From the NCBI GenBank assembly GCA_023460515.1, contig JAEWPS010000059.1, positions 1 to 64,000 of the forward strand: a stretch of 64,000 nucleotides of DNA, written 5' to 3'. Origin of the DNA: Bacillota bacterium. Lineage in GTDB: Bacteria; Bacillota; Clostridia; TANB77; CAG-465. The notes beneath the pieces were generated by a model. It made no database searches, was not told the DNA's origin, and saw nothing but the letters and a program-made list of their open reading frames with translations. The position numbers and the translations under genes are program-made. How positions within the stretch are numbered: position 1 is the stretch's first letter; every line of letters starts with the position of its first letter. Shown here one piece after another: positions 43,066-52,505 of this stretch.

Positions 43066-43773
43066 ATGCAAGTTATAATTGACGGAAGAGTTAATACTGA
43101 AATTGAAAAGTATTTTTTAGAGTTAGGTTATGAAATAATTAGAATAAAAAAACACGATAATATATATAGTGAGATATCTAGTCATACTGATATATTTTGT
43201 TTGAAACTAGGTAATACGGTTATATGTGAAAAAAATTCTATTTCAGATATATTGGATAATAAATATGATTGTATTAATGGTGATAATGTGGAAAACATTT
43301 ATCCTAAAGTAGCTGCCTATAACGTTTGTGTTATAGATAACTTTGCAATACATAATTTAAAAATTACGGATAAAAAGATATTAAATAAGTTAAACGACAT
43401 GAAATATACCTTGATTGATGTTAAACAAGGTTATTCAAGATGTAGTATACTTCCACTTGGTAATAAAAGTTGTATAACTTCAGATAAAGGAATATATAAT
43501 AAATTAATTCAAAATGATTTTGATGTGTTATATCTTGATTCATCTGAATTAGATATTAAATTGTTTAATAAAGATGGTACATATTCCAATATGTCTGGTT
43601 TTATTGGTGGATGTAGTTGTGTTTTGAATGATACGGTTATATTTTTTGGAGATGTAGACAAGCTTAAATGTAAAGAAAAATTAATAAATTATATTAATTT
43701 AAAGGGATATAAAATAAAAGATTTTAAGAATATGGACGTTATAGATTATGGTTCATGTATATTTTTAGATTGA
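43066..43773 (+). CDS. DUF6873 GME-fold protein
   Basis: A 235-residue cytoplasmic protein that looks like the DUF6873 family, related in fold to guanidino-group modifying enzymes. Blocks seen: GYSRCSILPLGNKSCITSDKGI and GGCSCVLNDTVIFFGD. Members are widespread in Clostridia and uncharacterised. It sits between corA and pcrA on the same strand with minimal gaps, so it is probably part of one transcript. Confidence 0.7.
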   Translation: MQVIIDGRVNTEIEKYFLELGYEIIRIKKHDNIYSEISSHTDIFCLKLGNTVICEKNSISDILDNKYDCINGDNVENIYPKVAAYNVCVIDNFAIHNLKITDKKILNKLNDMKYTLIDVKQGYSRCSILPLGNKSCITSDKGIYNKLIQNDFDVLYLDSSELDIKLFNKDGTYSNMSGFIGGCSCVLNDTVIFFGDVDKLKCKEKLINYINLKGYKIKDFKNMDVIDYGSCIFLD

Positions 43774-43786
43774 AGGGGTAATAGGT

Positions 43787-46051
43787 TTGAGTAGATTTTT
43801 AGAAGGATTAAATGATAGACAATTAGAGGCAGTTTCATATACAGAGGGACCACTTCTTATTTTAGCTGGTGCTGGAAGTGGAAAGACTCGAGTATTAACA
43901 TATAAAATAGCTTATTTGATAGAACAAGAGATAGTTAAACCATGGCAAATATTGGCTATAACATTTACAAATAAAGCAGCTAAGGAAATGAAAGAAAGAG
44001 CTTTAAATCTTATAGATAGTGCAAGTGATGTATGGCTTGGAACATTCCATTCCATCTGTGTTAAAATATTGAAAAGGGAAATAGAATTATTAGGATATGG
44101 AAAAGATTTTAATATATTTGATGAATTAGATAAAGAAAAATTAATTAAAGAAGTACTTAAAAAATTAAATTTGGATGATAAGAAATTTATTCCAAGTTCT
44201 ATTGGTTATGAAATTTCTAAGGCAAAAGATAATATGATATCTGCTGAACAATATAGTAGAGAGAACTCTGGAGATTATAGAAAAGAGCAAATAGCAAAAA
44301 TTTATAGTATATACCAAAGTGAACTTAAGTCATACAATGCAATAGACTTTGATGATATTATAATGCTTACTGTTAAGTTGTTTGTAGATAACCCAGGTAG
44401 ATTGGAATTTTACCAAAATAAGTTTAGATATGTGCTTGTAGATGAATATCAAGATACCAATAAGTTACAGTTTACTTTGATAAGTTTAATTGCCAGTGCA
44501 CATGGAAACATATGTGTTGTTGGTGATGAATCACAAAGTATATATGGTTGGAGAGGTGCAGATATTGCTAACATATTAAATTTTGAAAAGGAATTTTTTA
44601 ATGCTAAAGTAATAAAACTTGAGGAAAATTATAGAAGTACACAAACAATTTTAAATGCTGCAAATGAAGTTATTAAAAATAATTCTGCTAAAATAGATAA
44701 GAATTTATGGACAAAAAACGTTGAAGGTGAAAAGATAAAATATTTTAGTGCCAATAATGAGTATGCAGAAGTTGAATATGTTATTGATCAAATAGATAAT
44801 ATATGTAGAAAAGAAAATAAAAAATATTCAGATTTTGCTGTGCTTTTTAGAACTAATGCTCAAGCCAGGGTAATAGAAGATGTTTTTATGAAAACAGGTA
44901 CGCCATATAAATTAATTGGTGGTCTTAAATTCTATTCAAGAAAAGAAATAAAAGATTTAACATCATATTTAAAATTATTGCAAAATCCTAATGACGCTAT
45001 TGCTCTAAAAAGGATAATAAATGTACCAAAAAGAGGTATTGGAGATTCAGCTTTAGATAAATTAGAAGAAATAGCTATAGAAAAAAATATTTCTTTATTT
45101 AATGTTATAAAAGATAGTAATAATTATAAGGATTTAAGAAGTAGCGGGAACATTTCTTTCTTTAGAGAAATAATGATAGATTTAGTGGATAAAAAAGATA
45201 AACTTTCTGTTTCACAGCTTATGAAAGAAATTTTAAAAGTTACTGGGTATGAAGCTATGCTTAATGAAGAAAAAACTAAAGAGGCAGAAAATAGATTCGA
45301 TAACTTAATGGAATATATTGGTGTTGCTATTGAGTTTGAAAAAGAAAATGCAGAAAATACATTAGCAGATTTCTTAGATAGCATCGCTTTGGTTGCAGAT
45401 GTAGATAAATTAGATGATGAAGCGGAAGCGGTTACTTTAATGACATTACATAGTGCTAAAGGATTAGAATTTGACGTTGTATTTTTAGTTGGTATGGAAG
45501 AGGGATTATTCCCTTCTAGCAGATCCATAAATGAAGATGAAGATGCAGAGGAAGAAAGAAGACTATGCTACGTTGGAATTACACGTGCAAGAAAAAATGT
45601 TTTTATTACATCAGCAAGTAAGAGAACAATGTATGGTTCTACATCATATCCAATACCATCAAGATTTATTAATGAGATACCTGAAAATTTATTTGAAGAA
45701 GTATCTAAAAGTGAAAGACCTCATAAGAATAATGAATTCTTAAATAATGAATATGCTAGAAGTAGTGCGGTTACAACAAGTAAAATATCTGGTGGTTTTG
45801 TAAGTAGTAGTAAAAATAACTTTGGACAAAGTGTTGAGAGTTTCTTTAAAAATATTACTAATAAACCAGAAGAATCAAAAGATATATCAAATTATAAAGT
45901 AGGAAGTAAAATAAAACATAAAAAGTTTGGAATTGGAGTAATATGTAATATAGAGCCAGAAGGTGATGATTTAAAACTTGAAATTAATTTTGAAGGATCA
46001 GGTTTTAAAAGATTAATGGCAAAATACACTCCTCTTGAAATATTAGATTAA
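43787..46051 (+). CDS. pcrA: ATP-dependent DNA helicase PcrA/UvrD
   Basis: A 754-residue superfamily 1A helicase acting 3'-5' in repair and in clearing RecA or stalled transcription. Motifs in order: LNDRQLEAV (Q), GAGSGKTR (I), TFTNKAAKEM (Ia), VDEYQDTN (II), GDESQSIYGWRGAD (III), NYRST (IV), TLHSAKGLEFDVVFL (V) and RRLCYVGITRARK (VI). A C-terminal tudor-like segment with GSKIKHKKFGIGVI matches PcrA. TTG at 43787 follows AGGGGTAATAGG. Confidence 0.96.
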   Translation: MSRFLEGLNDRQLEAVSYTEGPLLILAGAGSGKTRVLTYKIAYLIEQEIVKPWQILAITFTNKAAKEMKERALNLIDSASDVWLGTFHSICVKILKREIELLGYGKDFNIFDELDKEKLIKEVLKKLNLDDKKFIPSSIGYEISKAKDNMISAEQYSRENSGDYRKEQIAKIYSIYQSELKSYNAIDFDDIIMLTVKLFVDNPGRLEFYQNKFRYVLVDEYQDTNKLQFTLISLIASAHGNICVVGDESQSIYGWRGADIANILNFEKEFFNAKVIKLEENYRSTQTILNAANEVIKNNSAKIDKNLWTKNVEGEKIKYFSANNEYAEVEYVIDQIDNICRKENKKYSDFAVLFRTNAQARVIEDVFMKTGTPYKLIGGLKFYSRKEIKDLTSYLKLLQNPNDAIALKRIINVPKRGIGDSALDKLEEIAIEKNISLFNVIKDSNNYKDLRSSGNISFFREIMIDLVDKKDKLSVSQLMKEILKVTGYEAMLNEEKTKEAENRFDNLMEYIGVAIEFEKENAENTLADFLDSIALVADVDKLDDEAEAVTLMTLHSAKGLEFDVVFLVGMEEGLFPSSRSINEDEDAEEERRLCYVGITRARKNVFITSASKRTMYGSTSYPIPSRFINEIPENLFEEVSKSERPHKNNEFLNNEYARSSAVTTSKISGGFVSSSKNNFGQSVESFFKNITNKPEESKDISNYKVGSKIKHKKFGIGVICNIEPEGDDLKLEINFEGSGFKRLMAKYTPLEILD

Positions 46052-46093
46052 TATTTTAAAACCAAATAAATTACATAGAATGGAGGAAATAAA

Positions 46094-46861
46094 TTGAATA
46101 TAAATATTAAAGATATAAATTTAAATTATGAGATATTAGGAGAAGATAATACTTCTTCGGTAGTAATATTACATGGTTGGGGAGCAAATCTACAAACATT
46201 TGCACCTGTTTCTAAACATTTATCTAAAAATTATAAAGTATATTCAATTGATTTACCTGGATTTGGATTAAGTTGTGAACCTAACTCTATATATAGTGTT
46301 ACAGATTATGCAAAAGTTGTATTAGAATTCATAGAAAAAATGAAAATAGAAAATCCAACTTTAATAGGTCATTCTTTTGGTGGAAGAATTATTATAAAAA
46401 TGGTCGGAGAATTTGGATATACACCAAAAAATATAATATTTGTAGATAGCGCAGGGATTAAGCCAAAACGAAGTATTAAATATTATTTTAAGGTTTATTC
46501 TTACAAGTTAACAAAGAGAATTATACAACTTTGCAATAGTAAAGAAAAATCCGAAAAAATAATTTCAGATTTAAGAAAAAATGCTGGTTCTATAGATTAT
46601 AGAGCTGCTTCTGAAAATATGAAGAAAATATTTATTAATGTTGTAAACGAAGATCTAAAAAAATATTTACCTAAAATCAAGGTACCTACTTTACTTATAT
46701 GGGGTGAAAATGATAAAGATACACCAGTACAAGATGCAAAAATATTTGAAAAGTTAATTCCTGATAGTGGTCTTGTTGTCTTTAAAGGCGCAGGACACTA
46801 TAGTTATTTAGATAAACTTGGAGATTTTTTAGTTATAATTTCAAAGTTTTTGGAAGGGTGA
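46094..46861 (+). CDS. Alpha/beta hydrolase
   Basis: A 255-residue serine hydrolase. The oxyanion region is HGWGANLQ, the nucleophile is S in GHSFGG (about 95-100), acid D in WGENDKDTP, and the base H in GAGHYSYLD. There is no signal peptide, so it is cytoplasmic. It precedes the membrane MurF-like ligase by nine bases, with ddl following, so the context suggests a role near cell-wall precursor metabolism. The substrate is not known. TTG at 46094 follows GGAGGAA. Confidence 0.85.
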   Translation: MNINIKDINLNYEILGEDNTSSVVILHGWGANLQTFAPVSKHLSKNYKVYSIDLPGFGLSCEPNSIYSVTDYAKVVLEFIEKMKIENPTLIGHSFGGRIIIKMVGEFGYTPKNIIFVDSAGIKPKRSIKYYFKVYSYKLTKRIIQLCNSKEKSEKIISDLRKNAGSIDYRAASENMKKIFINVVNEDLKKYLPKIKVPTLLIWGENDKDTPVQDAKIFEKLIPDSGLVVFKGAGHYSYLDKLGDFLVIISKFLEG

Positions 46862-46870
46862 AAGAGTTAA

Positions 46871-48472
46871 ATGATAACTACAATTTTAGAAATTAGTATT
46901 ATAATATTAGGACTTGTGTTATTACATGTGAACTTAGATAAATTTTTACATATATTACAACAATCTTTTTATCATAATTCAGAATTAATATCGGTACTTA
47001 AAAAAACGGATACATTAAAAATTGGCACATTTGAAATATTGCTTACAGCATTATCATTAATAAGTATTGCAACATTTAAAAATGTGATGTATGTATTATG
47101 GATTATTGCTGCAATACTTACAATAAACTTTGTTATAATGAATAGACCAAAAGTAAAGAAAAAGTTTGTTATTACAACAAGAGTAAAAATAACTTATGTT
47201 GCTGTATATATGTTAATACTTTTATTTGTTATATTACCATATGTATTAATGAAAAAAGATATTTTAACAATTTCTACTTTTTCTGCATTACTAATACTAT
47301 TATCACTGAGTAAATATTTAGCTATTTGTATAAGCATGATTGCAAATGTAATAATTATGCCAATACTGAATCTAATTAATTTAAGATATATTAATGAAGC
47401 AAAAAAGATAATAAGTTCAAATAAAAAGTTAAAGATTATTGGTATTACTGGTAGTTATGGTAAGACTTCAACTAAGAATATTATATACCAAATTTTATCT
47501 CAAAAGTTCTCTGCTGTAATGACTCCTAAAAGTTATAATACAACGCTTGGTGTTGTAAAAAGTATAAGAGAAAATATTAAACCATATACAGAAGTGTTTG
47601 TTTGTGAGATGGGTGCAGCAAGACTTGGCGAAATCAAAGAAATATGTGAAATAGTACCTCCAGATTATTCTGTTATAACTTCTATTGGACCACAACATTT
47701 GAGTACATTTAAATCTATGGAAAATATTGTTCAAGGTAAATTTGAAATTGTCAATTATGCCAAAGAAGATGCAGTAGCCATTTTAAATACAGATAATGAG
47801 TATATAAGAAAAAATATGGAAAAACAAGTAAATGGTAAAAATGTTATACAGTATAGTATATTAGATAAAAAACAAAAGTACTATGTTGAAGATATACATA
47901 TGAATGACACAGGTAGTACTTTTACAGTTGTAAGTGAGGATAAAAAAATTGAGTTGGAAACAAAGCTACTTGGAAAGCACAATATATATAATATAGTTTG
48001 TGCAGTGGCAATTTCTAAAGAACTTGGTATGACAGATGTTGAAATACAAAAGAGTATTAAAAAATTAAAACCAGTGGAACATAGATTACAACTTAAGTCA
48101 ATGAATGGAATACTTGCTTTAGATGATGCTTTTAATTCTAACCCAGAAGGTTCTAAAATGGCAATAGAGTGCTTGGCAATGTTTGAGGATAAATATAAAG
48201 TGTTGGTCACTCCAGGAATGATAGAACTTGGTGAACAAGAATATGAATTAAATAAAAAATTAGGTGAGTATGCGACTAAATGTGATTATGTATTTTTGGT
48301 TGGAGATAAAACAACTAAGGCAATAAAAGATGGAATGGATGAACAAAAATATACTAAGTATGAAACCGTTAAAGATGTATATGAAGCTTTTGAAAAATTA
48401 ACAAAAATAAAAGAAAAACATCCTAATTTAATTGCTTTATTTGAAAATGACTTGCCGGATAGTTATTCTTAA
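46871..48472 (+). CDS. murF: MurF-like Mur ligase with N-terminal membrane region
   Basis: A 533-residue protein. About residues 1-175 hold several hydrophobic helices. A Mur ligase core follows: ATP loop GITGSYGKTSTKN (about 199-211), EMGAARLGEI, GPQHLSTF, and LDDAFNSNPEGSKMA in the C-terminal domain. MurF adds D-Ala-D-Ala to the UDP-MurNAc-tripeptide. The added membrane domain is unusual compared with Bacillus MurF but occurs in several Clostridia. The ddl gene directly follows, which fits supply of D-Ala-D-Ala. It may replace or supplement a standard MurF. Confidence 0.8.
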   Translation: MITTILEISIIILGLVLLHVNLDKFLHILQQSFYHNSELISVLKKTDTLKIGTFEILLTALSLISIATFKNVMYVLWIIAAILTINFVIMNRPKVKKKFVITTRVKITYVAVYMLILLFVILPYVLMKKDILTISTFSALLILLSLSKYLAICISMIANVIIMPILNLINLRYINEAKKIISSNKKLKIIGITGSYGKTSTKNIIYQILSQKFSAVMTPKSYNTTLGVVKSIRENIKPYTEVFVCEMGAARLGEIKEICEIVPPDYSVITSIGPQHLSTFKSMENIVQGKFEIVNYAKEDAVAILNTDNEYIRKNMEKQVNGKNVIQYSILDKKQKYYVEDIHMNDTGSTFTVVSEDKKIELETKLLGKHNIYNIVCAVAISKELGMTDVEIQKSIKKLKPVEHRLQLKSMNGILALDDAFNSNPEGSKMAIECLAMFEDKYKVLVTPGMIELGEQEYELNKKLGEYATKCDYVFLVGDKTTKAIKDGMDEQKYTKYETVKDVYEAFEKLTKIKEKHPNLIALFENDLPDSYS

Positions 48473-48491
48473 AATGAAAGGAAGTAGTGTT

Positions 48492-49655
48492 ATGAAAACA
48501 GTAGTAGGAGTATTTTTTGGAGGTAAAACAGTAGAACATGAGGTATCTATATTATCTGCTCTGCAGACAATATATGCAATAGATAAAGAGGTATATGAAG
48601 CTGTTCCAATATATATAACAAAAAATAATGAATTCTATTATTCAGAAAAATTATTAGATATAAATATATATAAAGATATTGAGAAATTAAAGAAAGAATG
48701 TAATCAAATATACTTTACACATAAAAATGGTCAAATGATAGTTAATTCTCTAGATGGAGTATTTAAAAAAGAGTTAATAAAAGTTGATATTGCATTTCCT
48801 GTAGTTCACGGACTAAATGTAGAAGATGGTACACTTCAAGGATTTTTAGAGATGTATAATATACCTTATGTTGGATGTGATATTACTTCTTCAGCTGTTG
48901 GAATGAATAAAATAATATTTAAGAAAGTTTTAGTAGCTTCAGACATACCAGTAATAGACTATTATGAGGTACATTTAGAAGATTTTGAAGAAAATGAAGA
49001 AGAAGTTTTAAATAATATAATTAATAAACTTTCGCTTCCAATTATATTGAAACCAGCTAATTTGGGATCAAGTGTTGGAATAAAAATAGTTAGAAATAAA
49101 GAGGAATTTTCAGAAGCAATGAATTTTGTGTTTGAATTTACGGATAAAATATTAGTTGAAAAATGTATTGTAAATTTAAAAGAAATTAACTGTTCAGTAT
49201 TAGGTAATTTTGAATCACAAGAGGTTTCAGAATTAGAAGAACCAGTAAAGGCAGATGAGATTTTAAGTTTTAAAGATAAGTATATGTCAGCTGGTGGTGG
49301 TAAAGGTTCTAAATCTAGTGGAATGGCTTCTTTAACAAGAAAAATACCAGCTGAAATTAGTGCTGAGATGAAAATTGAAATAGAAGAATTATCTAAAAAA
49401 GTATTTAAAATTTTAGATTGTGAGGGTGTTTCAAGAATAGATTATATAATAGACACTGATACTAATAAGGTATATGTAAATGAAATAAATACTATTCCAG
49501 GTTCGCTTGCTTTTTATCTTTGGAAAGCAAAAGGAGTAAGTTTTGATATCTTATGTGATAAATTAATAAAACTTGCAATTAAAAGAAGAGATAAAAGGTC
49601 AAATATAATATATTCAAATGATGTTAACTTACTTAGTATGCATTCAAAAAAATAA
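48492..49655 (+). CDS. ddl: D-alanine--D-alanine ligase family
   Basis: A 387-residue ATP-grasp ligase. Visible: GVFFGGKTVEHEVSILSA (ATP and first substrate site), FPVVHGLNVEDGTLQG, PYVGCDITSSAVGMNK, LPIILKPANLGSSVGI, and RIDYIIDTDTNKVYVNEINTIPGS. Ordinary Ddl has HGxxGEDG; here the first Gly of GEDG is Val, and the omega loop (KYMSAGGGKGSKSSG) is long. It may have altered substrate choice, though D-Ala-D-Ala is still the likeliest. ATG at 48492 follows AAAGGAAG. It follows the MurF-like gene by 19 bases. Confidence 0.85.
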   Translation: MKTVVGVFFGGKTVEHEVSILSALQTIYAIDKEVYEAVPIYITKNNEFYYSEKLLDINIYKDIEKLKKECNQIYFTHKNGQMIVNSLDGVFKKELIKVDIAFPVVHGLNVEDGTLQGFLEMYNIPYVGCDITSSAVGMNKIIFKKVLVASDIPVIDYYEVHLEDFEENEEEVLNNIINKLSLPIILKPANLGSSVGIKIVRNKEEFSEAMNFVFEFTDKILVEKCIVNLKEINCSVLGNFESQEVSELEEPVKADEILSFKDKYMSAGGGKGSKSSGMASLTRKIPAEISAEMKIEIEELSKKVFKILDCEGVSRIDYIIDTDTNKVYVNEINTIPGSLAFYLWKAKGVSFDILCDKLIKLAIKRRDKRSNIIYSNDVNLLSMHSKK

Positions 49656-49716
49656 TATTAAATAAATACATCGATATTAGCACATATTATACTAATATAA
49701 ATAATAGGAGAATATT

Positions 49717-50427
49717 ATGAAAGATAAAAAATTATTAGTTATTTTTGCATTCATATTAATAATAGCTTTTGTATTTTGTGGTATATACTTATACAAAGAA
49801 TTTATTGATATAGACGATGAAAATAGTGAGAATGATATTTATAAATCTGACGAGAAAATAAATTTAATAAATAATGTTGAACCTTTTTTGTTTACTAGAG
49901 ATGATATTAAATTAATTTATGAAGGCGGACCATCTCATTGGGGTTCTAAGACTGTTACATTATTTGACGTTCAAGATACATCGAATGGTAAGATTGTAAA
50001 TTTGCACGTAGTTGATGAAAGTGATATGAAGGGTGAATCTCCTAAAAAAGAATGGAATCAAAAATGGGAAGTAACAAAAGATGGGTCATTATATATAGAT
50101 AATAAGTTAATGTTAAAAACGCCGATTATAGTTGGTCAAACTTGGGTTATAGAAGATTATACTCCAGTTGTTAATGCTGATAAAAAGTATAAAGCAAGGG
50201 TAAAGATAACTAGTACTCAAGATAATTTAGGAGCTGCGGATTCGGTAATTAGAAATATAATTACTACTTTAACTATTGAAGATTTAAAAACTGTAGATGG
50301 AAATTTATATACTGAAATTAGAGAATTTGAATATGGAAAGGGTTTAATAAAATTTGTAGCTACTGAACCTACCATTTCAGATTTTACACTTAGTTATTGG
50401 CTAGATAGAACTAGTGATATTGAATAG
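49717..50427 (+). CDS. Membrane-anchored protein of unknown function
   Basis: A 236-residue protein with an N-terminal membrane helix (about 5-25) and an outer beta-rich domain with tryptophan-containing blocks (GGPSHWGSKTVTLF, KKEWNQKWEVTKDGSLY, GQTWVIEDYTP). No family recognised. Its proximity to ddl may only reflect orientation. ATG follows AGGAGAA, and a terminator follows. Confidence 0.65.
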   Translation: MKDKKLLVIFAFILIIAFVFCGIYLYKEFIDIDDENSENDIYKSDEKINLINNVEPFLFTRDDIKLIYEGGPSHWGSKTVTLFDVQDTSNGKIVNLHVVDESDMKGESPKKEWNQKWEVTKDGSLYIDNKLMLKTPIIVGQTWVIEDYTPVVNADKKYKARVKITSTQDNLGAADSVIRNIITTLTIEDLKTVDGNLYTEIREFEYGKGLIKFVATEPTISDFTLSYWLDRTSDIE

Positions 50428-50448
50428 AATTATGTAAAAAATTATATT

Positions 50449-50486
50449 AATAAAAAAAAGATAGAAGAAATTCTATCTTTTTTTTA
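50449..50486 (+). terminator. Terminator before the PadR operon
   Basis: AAAAAGATAGAA pairs with TTCTATCTTTTT around a four-base loop, with A- and T-runs. Confidence 0.9.
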
Positions 50487-50535
50487 TGTTTAAAATCTAA
50501 AAAATGAAAATATTTACAAAAAATAATATATTTTG

Positions 50536-50564
50536 TTGACATATGTAATTCATTATGGTATAAT
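50536..50564 (+). promoter_or_regulatory. Sigma-A promoter of the padR operon
   Basis: TTGACA (50536-50541), 17-base spacer, TATAAT (50559-50564): full consensus. Confidence 0.92.
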
Positions 50565-50589
50565 CGATATATCGGAAGGCGATATATCG
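50565..50589. promoter_or_regulatory. Duplicated palindromic operator
   Basis: CGATATATCG occurs twice (50565-50574 and 50580-50589), five bases apart, covering the transcription start. This is a probable autoregulatory PadR site. Confidence 0.75.
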
Positions 50590-50616
50590 TGAAGCGTTAT
50601 AAAGGATGTGAAAGAA

Positions 50617-50940
50617 ATGGAAGGAAATATTGATAAAATAGTTTTAACAGAGGCAGTATATTATATTTTGTTATCAATATATACACCAATGCATGGATAT
50701 GGAATAATGCAAAATGTTTCTGAACTTAGTAATGGAAGAGTTAATCTTGGACCGGGTACTTTATATGGAGCAATTAATACTTTACTTGAAAAAAAGTGGA
50801 TTGTACCATTAACAGAAGATTTAAATTCACGAAAAAAAGAATACTTAATAACAGATTTAGGTAAAGAAATTGTAAAAAATGAAATAGTTAGGCTAGAAGA
50901 ACTGGTTAAAAATGGTAAAAAGATGAGAGGTGAAAATTAA
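50617..50940 (+). CDS. PadR-family transcriptional regulator
   Basis: A 107-residue winged-helix repressor of the short PadR group: a start with VLTEAVYYILLSIYTPMHGYGIMQNV, then GPGTLYGAINTLLEKKWIV and the wing with SRKKEYLITDLGKEIV. Such proteins repress efflux or stress genes and are released by small molecules. It overlaps the DUF2812 gene by one base. The operator over its own promoter suggests autoregulation. ATG at 50617 follows AAAGGATG. Confidence 0.92.
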   Translation: MEGNIDKIVLTEAVYYILLSIYTPMHGYGIMQNVSELSNGRVNLGPGTLYGAINTLLEKKWIVPLTEDLNSRKKEYLITDLGKEIVKNEIVRLEELVKNGKKMRGEN

Positions 50941-51485
50941 TGAAAAAAGTTATATATAAATTTTATTATGACTTTGAGAAAGAAGAAAAATGGCTAAATG
51001 AAATGTCTTCAAAAGGATTTGCGTTAGTAGATTTTTTTATGGGTAAATATACATTTGAAGAATGTGAAAAAGGTGAATACATATATAGGATAGAATTACT
51101 TGAAAATTTAGTATCAGATCCTAGAAGTATCGAGTATATTAATTTTTTAGAAGAAACTGGTGTGCAGCATGTTGCATCTAGTTTTAGATGGGCATTTTTT
51201 AGAAAAAAAGCAAGTTTAGGTCAATTTGATATATATTCAGATGTAGATTCAAAAATTGGACATTACAAAAAGATAGTAAGTCTTTTTAGTGTGTTAGCAT
51301 TTGCTGAAATAACTATAGGAATTAGTAATATTAATCTTGGATCACATATTCATACAGAGATTTCAGGTGTAAATTCTGTTTTAGGATTATTCTGTTTTCT
51401 TATTGGAATCGCTTTTGTATCGATAAGTTTAAGATTTTCAGGTAAAATAAATAAACTCAAGAGGGAAAAAATAATTAAAGAATAG
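50940..51485 (+). CDS. DUF2812 membrane protein
   Basis: A 181-residue protein with an N-terminal soluble DUF2812 domain (FYYDFEKEEKWLNEMSSKGFALVDF, then FEECEKGEYIYRIEL) and two C-terminal membrane helices (about 110-130 and 142-165). PadR-DUF2812 pairs are common in Firmicutes; DUF2812 proteins may sense envelope stress, but this is unproven. The stop codon of padR overlaps its start. Confidence 0.85.
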   Translation: MKKVIYKFYYDFEKEEKWLNEMSSKGFALVDFFMGKYTFEECEKGEYIYRIELLENLVSDPRSIEYINFLEETGVQHVASSFRWAFFRKKASLGQFDIYSDVDSKIGHYKKIVSLFSVLAFAEITIGISNINLGSHIHTEISGVNSVLGLFCFLIGIAFVSISLRFSGKINKLKREKIIKE

Positions 51486-51552
51486 TATATAAAATGGTAA
51501 TTTTAATAAAATGTACAATGAGATAAAAATTCATGTTTTTGATTTAGAAAAA

Positions 51553-51572
51553 ATTGACTTTTAAAAGTCAAT
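51553..51572. promoter_or_regulatory. 20-bp palindrome over the -35 box
   Basis: A perfect 20-bp palindrome (half-site ATTGACTTTT) overlaps the -35 box of the natA promoter, TTGACT at 51554-51559, which is 17 bases before TATAAT (51577-51582). A repressor bound here would block transcription. Confidence 0.6.
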
Positions 51573-51582
51573 AGTATATAAT
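51554..51582 (+). promoter_or_regulatory. Sigma-A promoter of natAB-like operon
   Basis: TTGACT (51554-51559), 17-base spacer, TATAAT (51577-51582). Confidence 0.85.
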
Positions 51583-51608
51583 TAGATTTATTTAAATGGA
51601 GGTAAATT

Positions 51609-52505
51609 ATGGGACTTAAGGTAGAAAACGTTTCTAAAAGCTTTGAATCCAAAAATGCGGTAAGTAACATTTCTTTTGAAATGAATGAACCGGGTGTATT
51701 TGGATTGCTTGGTACAAATGGGGCTGGTAAAACTACTACAATTAGAATGATATTAGGAATATTAGAAAAAAATTCAGGGAATATTTCATGGAATGGAAAA
51801 AGTGTAACAAGAAAAAATGTTAACTTTGGATATTTACCAGAAGAAAGAGGAATATATCCAAAAACAAAAGTGGGACAGCAACTTATATATTTTGCTAAAC
51901 TAAAGGGAATGAAACAAAAAGATGCAGAAGAATCTTTGAAATATTGGGCAAAAAAATTAAAAATTGAGGAATATATAAATACGCAAGCAGAAAAATTGTC
52001 AAAAGGAAATCAACAGAAAGTACAATTTTTAACTTGTGTAATGCATAATCCTGAATTAATTATATTAGATGAACCTTTTAGTGGATTAGATCCAATTAAT
52101 TCAGATATTTTGAAAAATGTAATAAAAGAATTGATTAGTGAAGGCAAATATATTATTATGTCTAGCCATCAAATGGCATCTATTGAAGAATTTTGTGATG
52201 ATATATTGATTATTAACGCTGGAAAAACAATACTTAAAGGTAATTTAAAAGATATAAAAAACGGATATGAAATTAAGAAGATATTTGTTGAATCTGCTGA
52301 AAAAATTGATGATATTATTAGTAAATTAGGATTAACAATAATTACAAATAATGAAAATGAATATTTATTAGAAATTGACAATATAGAGAAAGCTGAAGAA
52401 TTATTAAAAGATATTGTTAATCAAGGTATAAGAGTCAAAAAATTTGAATTAGTGAAACCAACACTACATGATATATTTGTTGAGAAGGTAGGTGAAGACA
52501 AATGA
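51609..52505 (+). CDS. ABC transporter ATP-binding protein, NatA-like
   Basis: A 298-residue ATPase: Walker A GTNGAGKTT (about 36-44), Q-loop region LPEERGIYPKTKV, signature LSKGNQQKV, Walker B LIILDEPFSGLDP and the switch SSHQM. The C-terminal domain of about 80 residues is typical of NatA/DrrA-like exporters. It overlaps its permease by four bases. ATG follows GGAGGTAA. Substrate unknown; the nearby regulator suggests drug or stress response. Confidence 0.92.
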   Translation: MGLKVENVSKSFESKNAVSNISFEMNEPGVFGLLGTNGAGKTTTIRMILGILEKNSGNISWNGKSVTRKNVNFGYLPEERGIYPKTKVGQQLIYFAKLKGMKQKDAEESLKYWAKKLKIEEYINTQAEKLSKGNQQKVQFLTCVMHNPELIILDEPFSGLDPINSDILKNVIKELISEGKYIIMSSHQMASIEEFCDDILIINAGKTILKGNLKDIKNGYEIKKIFVESAEKIDDIISKLGLTIITNNENEYLLEIDNIEKAEELLKDIVNQGIRVKKFELVKPTLHDIFVEKVGEDK

